Of a DNA stretch of 64,000 nt, positions 35,574 to 45,836 are shown piece after piece. Source of the DNA: Trichothecium roseum (lineage: Eukaryota > Ascomycota > Sordariomycetes > Hypocreales). The stretch lies in assembly GCA_026184415.1 (NCBI GenBank), contig CM047942.1, positions 620,001-684,000 of the forward strand, read 5' to 3'. The notes beneath the pieces were generated by a model that saw nothing but the letters and a program-made list of their open reading frames with translations, did no database searches and was not told the DNA's origin. Each line of letters begins with the position of its first letter. The first letter of the stretch is position 1. A program made the position numbers and the translations under genes.

Positions 35574-38500
35574 CTAAAAGAACTTGTTCTTGAGCCCGGC
35601 AAAGGCAATGTTCCGCTTCTGCTTCCCGATGAACTTGTTGACGTCCTCGGCCCAGCCCTGGCTGTTCTGCTGCAGGTTGTCCATGTTGTCCCCCATCATG
35701 TTGAGCTTCTCCGTGCGCTCGTTGAGCTGGCGGGTGAGATACTCGCCCCACCCCTCGTTGTCCGCCGCCGAGGAGGACGAGGGGCCCGCGCCGCTGCCCT
35801 CCCCGGAGGCGGCCAGGCGCCTCTCCGCGGCCGCCGCGTCGAGCATGCGCTTGCTCGCGGGACGGTCAGGACCGCCGACCAGCAGGTCCAGGTCCAGAGG
35901 GGAGACGTGCTGCGTGCCCGAGATCCACTGCATGTTGGAGATCGTCGGGCGGGGCGGGCACTCGAGCTTGGGGTTGACGAGAATATCCGGAGACGGCTGG
36001 ACGGATTTGCCGGTGCCCCAGCAGTGAACGACGGCGAGCTCGCTTGGCCCCGACCAGGCGAAGACGTCGCCCGTCTGCGTCACGACCATGTTGGTGCTGC
36101 GCGAGGGGTCGATCATGGGAAGTGTGGCCTTGCCAATCTCCTTGAGGCCCGGGATGGAGAACGCGCGGGCAGTCCGGTCGCCAAAGACACCGATAATGGC
36201 AAACCCCTGAAGCTCGAGTTCGGCCACGCTGGCAGCGTCACATATGATATCGTCAAACTCCTTTGATGCTCCCTTGTTGTTCGCTGGCCGGAAGATGCGA
36301 ATCTCGGTTTGCGTAACTGCATCGGTTAGTATCCAGGGCTTTTCCTTGACGGGATCGAAGTGTACTTACCGGCTATGAGAGCGCCATTGACCTGCTTGCC
36401 TTCCCTTAGACCTGCAACAGTATTGCCCGTGGCCGGCGCGGGCTTGCCAGTATCAGCCTCGATAGGGCACAGCGAGACAACCTGGCCCTCAAAGGATACA
36501 ACGCCAGCAACCTTTGCATCATAGGACCCGTCGCTGCCTGGAAGCAGCTTGAGAGTGATGACTTTGCCCAGGTTTGTGCCGACAAAGCAACATATGCTAG
36601 AGTACTTGTCGTCATCCAAGGTCATTACGCCAAACTCAATCACAACGGGCCATTCCTTGGGCGGCGGAGCCCCGTGGCGGCTATCTCTCTTTAAAAAAGA
36701 GGAGCGCTTGTCCGGCTTCGCAAAGTCGGTCATGGGGGCCTGATAGATGATGGCAGGCCGGCGAAGGTCGATGATGGTGAGGAAGCCAAGCTCGGATCCC
36801 ACAGCGACAAACCCCGCGTTGGAGGCTTGCACGGCGGTGACAGGGCCCTGCATCATCTCGTAGAGAACAGCGGGCTGCAAACCTTCTCTGAGGTTAGGTT
36901 CCGCCCTCGAGCTGATATCGGTGAGGCCCTTGGGGTTAGGATCGAGCTGCTGTGATGATACCTTTTGGTAATATTTGTTGTATCCCCATCGGAAAACAAG
37001 AGCTTCGCCAGTCCGTGTACCGACAACAAACTCGCCTGTGCTGCTGGCCATGCTCATACAAGTCACCTCAATGTCCTCGTATCGATCCAGCGCACGAGCG
37101 AGATCAACTTGAATCTGTCCACCGTTCTCAATCTCGTCAGCATGCCCCGAGTCCCATATTCTGATGGTGCTGTCGGCTTGTGCGGCTTGGATGATTGTAC
37201 GCTCCTCGAATCTCTTCTTCGGTCTAGGGCCTTCAGCACCTCCTTTCAAGAGCGACTCGCCCTGGTCGCGCTTCTCCATCATTGACAGCCATCTGGGTCT
37301 TTCCAAGCTGGAGACATTCATTTTATGGATAAATGGGTGAACGAAGAAGGTCGAGGGGTGAAGCTGGTTGGTTGGGCTAATGGGGTAACCGGATGGGAAG
37401 CTCATGGTTATGAGCTCACCAGACGAGAGAAGTGCGATTATAGCAATCGGGTCTTGCGCGCCATCAAAGTGTGGCGAGACTCGAGGCAACAGGAGAAAAT
37501 CGACGGCCTGAGCACCAGGCGGCAGCGGCAGAGCTGCATTTCGTTTGCCGTGCAGAAACTCTGCTAGATATTGCCAAGTTGAAGTCGCGTAGACGGGCGT
37601 CTGACCGAACTCGATAAAGGTCATGCTCTTTGGAGACTCGTCTGGGTGCTGACCACCAGCGACAAGAAGCCCCGTGTCATCACAGTTGTCTTTGCAGCAC
37701 CAAGCAATCTTGGTAAAGGGCTCTGAGAATACAGTACCGGGTGTACCAGGGGAGTTGGGTGCTGGCTGATCGACCTTGAATCTGTCAAGTGTACGAGCCA
37801 AAACAACCCTCTCCTCTCTTGGTTCCCAAAAGACCAAGCTTCCGTCATCGTGCGCCGTAAGGACGAATGTGCCAGATGGGTGCCAGACAGCATGTGTCAG
37901 TCGCGGGTGACGAATCGTGTCCACGCCTACTCCGTTCCCTCCTGGAGCACCGGCTGGAACTGTATACTTGAGGAAGTTGACAGCCTTGTTCTGCTTGAAA
38001 GAATAGACGACAGCACCGTGGGTATAGCCTATCAGCAGCTTCCCCACGTCTCTCGGATGGAGCGCCATGCAGACGAGAGTGGCAGCACGGTCGTTTGGTT
38101 CATGTTCGATCCAAAAGTTTTGTAAACGGAAAGATCGGGTAAGGCCTAGTCTATCGAGATCATAGGCCAGGATGTCGCCGCCCTGCTGGCCGAGAAAGGC
38201 CCAGTCCAGCATGGGATCCGTCACCAAGCTTATAACACGTCCGGCGATGATTTGTGACGAGACGAGCTCCCCGGTGTCGAGATCCCATACCCCAATCTCA
38301 TTCTTGCCATCAAGGGTTATGAGTCTACCGGCACTGAAGCGAATCTCCTTGAATGAAGTCGTGCGCTTAGGTTCAAAAACCTTTTGAACCCTTCTTTGTC
38401 CAAAGACGTAGACTTTTCCAGAGCCAAACTTGCTCTCTCCCGTTCCTATTGCCAGTAAAGACTGAACGGGATCATAAGCATAACAGCTAGAAGCAAATCA

Positions 38501-38699
38501 TGTATGTTGGCAAAATTGTACAATCTTTATTTTGTTTCCCCCAAGCGAGGGAGGGGTGGTATGAGACGCGCGTCACTGACCTGATCTGTGAATTGATGCC
38601 ATATCGAGCCTGGTCGTCAGGTGTGAACAGCTCTGGTCGAATACTGGCCGAGAGGTCATGGTCGATCCCTACTTGCTTTCCGCGAAGGAAGGAAGCCAT
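35574..38699 (-). CDS. Lethal giant larvae/Sro7/tomosyn-family WD40 exocytosis protein
   Basis: Minus-strand exons 38581-38699, 36370-38486 and 35574-36316 give 992 aa, near the size of yeast Sro7 (about 1030). Introns are 94 and 53 nt. The N-terminus is MASFLRGKQVGIDHDLSASI...DDQARYGINSQIS, followed by WD-type blades (YAYDPVQSLLAIGTG, ITLDGKNEIGVWDLDTGEL, HPRLTHAVWHPSGTFVLTAHDDGS) typical of the Lgl family's two beta-propellers. The last ~60 residues (GWGEYLTRQLNERTEKLNMM ... NKFIGKQKRNIAFAGLKNKFF) resemble the R-SNARE-like tail of tomosyn/Sro7. Family members bind the t-SNARE Sec9/SNAP-25 and Rab Sec4 and regulate docking of secretory vesicles at the plasma membrane. The start at 38699 is the first ATG before the conserved N-terminus. 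Confidence 0.93.
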
Positions 38700-39246
38700 G
38701 GTTGCTGATTGAAAGCGTTGCAAATGGTGTAAATCGGCTTTGGACTATGCGAACATTGAGTAATCCGTATACTAGGGTAGCAGTAGTAGTCGTAGTCGCA
38801 AGTAGGCAGTGTTACTGGTGAACTTGGAGTGAGTGCGTTAACTTTGGCGGGGCAGTCTTGGCCGGGCACGCACCTGCGAAGGCTGCGACGGAATACCAAC
38901 GTTACTAACGGAGGGGAACGGAGGTACGTGCAATACAACGGAGTACGGAGTACGGTACTACCAAAAGGCACTACGTCATACTTCTCTCCCCTCTGTTCTG
39001 CCGCTTCTGTGCCATCCATCGCATCTCATGATCTGACTCAGCATCACTCAAATTGAATTCACAGGTATGGTAGGGTACGACGAATGCCTGGGGCAACCAG
39101 CATATACATATCAACAGTGCTACGGGTAAACAAGCTAATACTTCACATCTACTCCCCAAATACCAGCTTCACATCCCCCTACCACTTCTTCATCCTCATC
39201 CCCAAAACAAATTCCCACAGTATGTACGGAGTATGCACGCAGATAC
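38700..39246. promoter_or_regulatory. Promoter region of the Sro7-like gene
   Basis: About 550 bp between the Sro7-like start and the arginine deiminase stop (both minus). Contains exact TACGGAGTA copies at 38944 and 39225. No coding region. Confidence 0.45.
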
Positions 39247-41172
39247 TTACCACCAGGGAGCATCAGTGCTCCTCCAAGAATTAGAGCCACAGTGAACTTC
39301 GCCGGCAAAGACGTGGTGCGAGAGCCAGTCGTCCTGCCAGGTGATGCTGTAGCCGGCCTTGGCGTACGCCTTCTCGGCCTCATCCTTCAGCGCATCCTTG
39401 CCGTCGATGACGGGACCCCAGGGGTTGGGCGCTAGCACCGCTGTCGCGTTCAGGACGACGCCGTTGACGATGCCCGCCCAAAGGGCAAGGGCTCCTTCCG
39501 ATAAGGGGTCTTCCGTTTGCCTGCGCTCCAACATGCCGGGTGGGGTGGCGGCCTTGACGATGCCCGGAATCACAGAGCTCATCGAGCTGAGCTTGACGCT
39601 GGCCTTCTCGCTGTCGCCCGGTAGTGGGCCGCAGCTGAAGGAGCCGTCGTAAAAGGTACCCGCGACGCGGATGATTTCATCATCGGTGATGCCTGTCTCG
39701 CGCTTCAGGATATCCAAGTTTGCCTCGATGCGTCGGCTGTACTCCTCGTTCTTGCTGGTAAAGTTGTCCCATCCGAGAACGTCGTCAATCGTCAGCTCGG
39801 TAGGTACGCAATAATATGGGTCGTCGCTTCCCACCGGATCGTAGGGCATCTTGGGACGCGATATGGCCTTGGTGTTTCCGTGGCCCGCGGCGACAGCCTC
39901 TTTCAGTAGACCGAGACCGGCAAGAGGGTCATCGGCCATGAGAATCCAGCCACGCTCGCTACCCTCGACGGGCAGGAACTGCATGAACTCATCCACGTGG
40001 CCGACCGACAGCCAATCCGTATCCATCTCAATCGGCTTCTGCGTCTCCTGCGCCTCGAGGAAGGGGAAAATGAGCGGGCGCTTCCTTCCCTGCGAACCCA
40101 TGATGATACGACCGGCGGGGTACTCGGCTCCATCGTGCTTATAAGGCGGGGTTGTCTCGAGGTTGCCCGTCGAGTCAGTCGACTCGCCATTCAGCAAGCC
40201 CTGTACCGCGCCGACACCGCTGTCGCGGAGCGTGAAAATCTCGCGGCCCGCTTGACGGTAGGTCTGGAAGGACCGAATCAGGACGCGCAGCACGACAGGC
40301 TCTCCCCCGTTGGGGCCGGGCATGCTGGTGTATGCAGGTTCAAAAAAGTCCTGTGCCCAGATGTCGCCGTACTGGAACACGTGGACGGGCGCCCCCGAAC
40401 CGGTGTTTTCGACGTTCTTCTTGAAATCGTTGACAAACTGCTCCTGCGGCGGGGGCTTGCCGGCGCCGCTGGTGACGAAAAAGCGTTCGGCCTCCTGAGC
40501 GTGGTGGTGCGTCAGCACCGGGGCTACTCGCAGAGCGACAGAATCTGAGGCCGTCTCGCCCCCGTCCTTGACAGTAAAGTTAACGGTGGCGCGGCCGTCC
40601 CAGCCCCCGGGGCGGCGGACATCCCGGGCGTCGATACCCAGCTCCAACCCGGCAGAAAGCTCTTCCGCCACGAAGGTGTGGTTGGCTTGGACGTAGCTCC
40701 AGCTTTCTCCCTCCTTGACAAAGACGCGAACCTTATCTGCAACGTCCTTGGGGATGGATACAGAGCCTGTCGCACCCTTGCCGAGGCCCGAGATGGGGAG
40801 CGTGCGAAGGGGAGCCATGTATCGTGGGTTACGCTGGACATTGTCTGAGGCGTCGTGGCAAGCGTCGAGCTCCTCGTCGGGGGTGTCTTTGGTAATGTGC
40901 TTGGAGCATCGACGGTCAGTGTCGCCAATGTTGGCGAGGAAGATGGCTCCTCGGCCCTCGGTCCACTCTCCCTTGCCCTCGAAATCGGTGTTGCCTTCGA
41001 CGTCAACCTTGCCGTCACGATTGGTGTCGGCGAGAATGGTGGCTTTGAGGGCGTCGGTAGCCTGGCCCATCGCTACACTTGTGAGTTAGAAAAAGCTTGG
41101 GTTGAAAGTACAGCGCATGTTGAAGTTTGGCATACCCAACGCGGCCACAGCCGTCTTAGCAGACAACCTCAT
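39247..41172 (-). CDS. Protein-arginine deiminase (PAD family), probably secreted
   Basis: Minus-strand exons 41136-41172 and 39247-41072 give 620 aa; the 63-nt intron ends CTAACTCACAAGTGTAG (canonical branch point). The spliced N-terminus MRLSAKTAVAALAMGQATDA has a basic start and short hydrophobic core, a likely signal peptide. A DTNRDGKVD loop (about 28-36) resembles a calcium-binding EF-hand/dockerin loop. The C-terminal catalytic domain carries the PAD residues: D254 in GDIWAQDFFEP, H371 and D373 in VGHVDEFMQF, and nucleophile C607 in EVHCGSN. PADs hydrolyse peptidyl arginine to citrulline, usually Ca2+-dependently. An insert of about 75 residues precedes the Cys segment. The stop codon lies inside a GTAAGTAT donor-like string, so the last residues may be misjudged. 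Confidence 0.93.
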
Positions 41173-42910
41173 GTTGTCGGTTCCGGATCAACGTCTTACA
41201 CAAGTGTGCGCGCGTGTGTGTGTCCCTGAGGTGATGACGGAGAGAAGGGGGAGAATCGGTTACTGCCAGAAGTGAAGCTCCAGAGTACGATGAAGCGAGG
41301 AGGAAGCGCGAAGCGCAGACTATGAGTACACTCTTCTCTTCCGGCATCGCCTGGAGGAGGCTTGGTCCGGCATTGCCAAGGATCTAAATCATGTCGTCCA
41401 ATCTGTTCCGCACATACACGACATGCCTATTTCCTGCGTACGTACATACATACATACATGCGGAACACGCAGTGACAGTCGTTGGAGTAAGGGAGGAATG
41501 GGGCCCCCAGCATTAGCTTTGCGGGTCCCGGCACCGAAGATCAAAAAAAAAAAGCCCCGTCGTAGTATCACCTACCTATCGACCTACGTACGGAGCTTTA
41601 TGACAACTTAAGCTTGTTTTTCCCCCTTGGTACTCCGTACATACATAGTAGTAGAAAGAAGGGAGAGGAAGGGGGGGAGGAAAGATTTCCCCTTGTTAGA
41701 TTTCTTAGTGCCCGTTTCCCTTCCTGCTGTCTACCTACGTAGTGGGCTCTAGCTTATCTAGGTTGCATCATATGGTATTACTACTGGTCCTAGCAGTCAG
41801 GTACGAGGTCGAAGCCAACAAGATGGAATAAACACCTCGGGCACTCCCATTCGCGGGGGAGAATATGCTACCATTTTACCAACACGTACACGTACGCGAA
41901 CACTTCGTGCTTACACGTTAGAGCTAACTCATACTCATACCGCAACGCGGCCAGGAGCCGAGATTTTGCTTTCCCATTAACGGATCCAATCCCCGACGTA
42001 GCTGTTGAAGGAACAACGAGTCCGAGCCACCCCCTCCCCCCCCCCCCCCCCCCCCCCACCGATCTACGGAGCACTGCCGGTCCCTTATTATGTACCTACG
42101 GAGGAAGAGAGGATGCTGCCTGGGCGGGAAACGGACCACCGCGTATGAGCAGCCTATCACAGAGAACCGACTACATACAAAACGCCCTTTAGCGGGGGTT
42201 TATTTTCTTCTTCTTTTCCTTTCTTCTTTTCTTCTTCTTTCTTTCTTTCTTTCTTTCTTGCCGAGGTAAACCGAATACACATACTCGACTTCTTCCCAGC
42301 CGTCAAAAATATCATAATCACTATAGCCGCCTAGGGTAGGGCCTAGTTCGCGTTGCATTGCAAGGCGCCATGAAAATCTCTCATCAAGTCCATATCATAC
42401 CCCCCTCCCCCCTCCCTCAACGTCTCCTTCCCCCTTTCCTTCGACAAAGGCCACTCCACCGCATCCTTTCTCTCCAAACGAAACATTCCTCTTTCCCCGT
42501 AATAGACAGCAACCCGTTCTCCTCCAGTAACAATAATAAAAACCCACGATCCCTTAAAACCGCCATTGTCTCACCCCCACTTGCCCCTATAGGGCCTTGT
42601 CTGTTGAGAGGCAGAAGGTAGCGATGCTTTCATAACGAAACCCCTCGCGCTTAATTATTTCCCTTCCCTAGACCATCCGATGAGGTTGGTCAGTCCTTCT
42701 CATAGCAAGAGCGAAAATAGTGAACCCCGGTTGATATCATGTTGTATTAGATTCCGTTGGATAACGACTGTAAATGCCACTCAACCCTAGCCAATTTCCC
42801 GTTCCTACTTTTTACACCGCAACGCCATGAATATTAAACCGCCAAAAAATCCCCACCAATGCCTACCGAATGATGATATGTAAATATCGTCAAATACAAC
42901 GTTCAACCTA
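41173..42910. other. Gene-free tract with poly-C and TTTC repeats
   Basis: No gene. Holds CATA repeats near 41445, a TACTCCGTA at 41631, a 22-C run at 42036-42057, a TTTC repeat at about 42238-42259, and 3' flanking DNA of the second regulator. Confidence 0.5.
42036..42057. repeat. Poly-C run (22 C)
   Basis: Uninterrupted C homopolymer preceded by CCCCT. The length is likely uncertain in any assembly. Confidence 0.85.
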
Positions 42911-45473
42911 TCACATTGGTTGCGTATGAGGTGGTTGCTGCATCTGCCCTGGCTGGGAAACTAAACCGAGATCTAAGCTCTGCCATCGCCACAGATCGCC
43001 AAGCTCTCCCAACTCGGCCTGGCTCATTTGCCCAAGGCCCCAGTCTTGCGCCTGCTCTTCTACAGAAGGCATGGTTTGGTGGACAGTCGAGGGTACATCA
43101 TCTGCAGCATAGGGATTGTGGTTCGGTGGCGCGAAGATAAATGAGCTATCAACTGGGAAGGGCTGCACGGCAGTGAACAGATCATGCTGAACAGCAGGAA
43201 ACTGGTCGTAGCTGTAAGCCCCTTCAAAGAGCGACGGGTTACCAGTAGTCGGGAGCATCATGCCTGGGTCGGCCGTGAGCGGTGGGGTGACAGAGATATA
43301 CTGGGGAGGCGCTGTGACAAATGCAGATGGATCAGTGTAGAACGATGCAGTGGGCTCGTGGGCAGGCTCGGGGACCGCCACTGGGGCCTCGCGAGGCGGC
43401 GAGGGTTCGCCGGAAGAAACGCCTGCGGCTTCCGCTGGCTTAATTCTCTTACGGCGGACGTCGTTAGATTCGAGAAGGCCTAGTTTCTTGTGTGCCTTCC
43501 TTTGTAGGCGGAGAAGAATGGTGTGATAGAGCTTGGCAGCCGGGAGAGGCGTGGTAAGCTGGCGAATCATCCTCAAAGCAGCTCCAATGGCAGCTACAAT
43601 ATCATCACGACGGGGAATGCAGCCCGTCTTGTCGTGGAGAATGACGGTACTCAGAACTGCTGCCGTGTCAAAGATACAGAAGATGACGAAATGGAACTTG
43701 GCGTCTTGGGGCCAGACGTGGTCGAAAAAGCCGTACAAAGCTCCCATGAGCTTCAATGCGTAATTGATACCGTCCTTGCGTATCTTGAGCTCCACCGGCG
43801 GGGTCGAGGTATCCATTTCCTTGGCCAGATAGGCTCTGATAGGGTCGAGGAGCATCGAGAACGACATGGTATGTAGGTAATGGCGGTGCAGCTTGATCCA
43901 TGGCCTCTCCTCGTCAATAGACATATCCGACTCCTTGATGTCGTAAGTAGGTGGGAATTCCAGCATCCAATCTTCCAAGACCTTTTGATACTCCTGAACA
44001 TCTTTCGGGTCGACGACGTTTTTTGGTAATCCAAACCGTTTGGCAAGATTACCAATCAACTCAGACTGAAGTTTCATGTGAAGAAGAGGAGAGGGCGTGT
44101 ATCCCTCCAAGGTGAGTGTAGGTAGTCCAACATCGCAATCGCTACGATCAATAATCATTGGGCGTGTGAGAAGTGCCGATATTTGCCTAGACCACAATTA
44201 GCCTCGAGTGATTTTTTTCCCCGATTAATACAGTACTGCCAACAGCAGTGTCAGACTTACCAGTCCCAAGTATCCAGAACACACCAAACCCGTCGACGAA
44301 TTTCGCGTTCAAGCTCGGGAAGAGGGCCAACGGCAGTCTCTTGGTGGAAGCCTACGTAGAAGAAGCGATTAGCGCCGGGTAGTTCTTGCGAGAAAGTTGG
44401 AGTACTCACCCAGCTCCTGAGCTTCACGAATAGCACTACTGAGAACATGCCAGCATTCAACAAAACGTGCCTCGGACTTGTACCAATAGCAAGAATGCAG
44501 TAGCGACTGCACATTGTACACATGGTTATGGCCGACCGGAATCACGCTGTGCAGCTCGCGAGCAACATTATGATAGCGCTCGCACAATCTCTGAGTATCT
44601 TCATCCAGCTCCGACAGCTTCGGCTCAAGCTCGGGGCTGGCGTACTGAACGGAGCAGGCGCATATCATCAGCAGAAGGCATGTGTACTGAAGCCCCAGAG
44701 GTCGATGAGCATTCCGGTCGCTCCACCACGATTCATATTCCGTGAGGAATCCTGCCGGGTAGATGATGTAGTAGTGGTAGTTGACGTTGTTGAGGAAATT
44801 TTGCACAATGGCATCTGTAAGTATCCAATTAGCCTTCCTGCGAGTGGCACAAGGGGTTGAGGCTTGCTGACCAGTGTAGGGGCGAGGTGGAAGAGTATGA
44901 AGAGCTCGGTCGAGCTGAGAACACGAGTTGGGGTCGGCTAGGTACGTCTTTTGGTTGGGCTTGGATCTCCGCTACACATAAAAGGTCAGAACTGTTTTGG
45001 GTGGCAGCTTCGAATCTGGACCTACCTCGGGATCAACGATGAGGCCGGCGTTGAAGAGATGAGAGTGGGCATAGCCCAAAGCCTCAAATCCCTCTACATC
45101 TTGAGCATCGACCTCGCCGTCAACATCTTCAGCGTAATCTTCGTGGTCATCACCGTCATGGACATCACGTTCTCGTTTCTTCCCAATATTCTGTAGGGGT
45201 TTTTCGACGGCGACGGCGGCATTCTCTTTGAACTGGCACCTGTCGGCCACCCTACGTTTCTGGCAGTGATTGCAGGGCCATTCACGGTTGCACTGGTCAC
45301 AGTCAGTATTGACAAGGCAGATAGCAGGAGCGATGGCAACGCCTCTCGTAATATTCGGGAAAATGGACCTTTTGCTTGCGACGCTGGCATTCCGTGCAGG
45401 CTGAACGCCCATTGGCGTCTCTTCCTCCTATCCTAGGAGCATTCTCTTTGTCCGAGTCGCTTCGGTCTGGCAT
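42911..45473 (-). CDS. Zn2Cys6 transcription factor (second)
   Basis: Six minus-strand exons: 45369-45473, 45026-45292, 44872-44971, 44410-44814, 44261-44351, 42911-44186, giving 747 aa. The five introns are 54-76 nt and all phases agree. Intron 1 again splits the zinc cluster; after splicing, C26, C29, C36, C42, C45 and C54 are spaced C-x2-C-x6-C-x5-C-x2-C-x8-C (ACTECQRRKQKCNREWPCNH). An acidic segment follows (DGDDHEDYAEDVDGEVDAQD). The fungal-specific regulatory domain includes LLHSCYWYKSEARFVECWHV, EREIRRRVWCVLDTWDW (the conserved RRR-W motif) and LTRPMIIDRSDCDVGLP. The C-terminus is Pro/Gln/Met-rich, a likely activation region. Target genes are unknown; no enzyme cluster is adjacent. The upstream region is the densest in TACGGAGTA elements. 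Confidence 0.93.
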
Positions 45474-45836
45474 GTTGAGGTCGAGGATGAAGGCAAGATC
45501 TTTCAGATACAGCGGATTGAAAGAGGAATAATGGAACGAGGTAAAAAGGAATAGAGAAAGAGGCAAGTTTTGTGTCAAGTAAAATGGGGATTCAAGCTTG
45601 GTGCTATAGAGATTTGACGGCCGTTGGAAATCAACGGTGCAGGGGGGCTCAAGTATGCTAACTCCAGGAGAGCATTAGCCTCCGAGCTGGAAACTGCCAC
45701 GAAGTGGAGAAGATGAATGGATGGGAAAGTTGAAGATGGGGGGGGAGGGGGGGGGGGACTACTAATTAGGGACCAGCTAAGTTCAGAGCTGACCATGAGA
45801 GGGAGGGGAAGAGGGTGAGGTGAATAGTGGTGGTAG

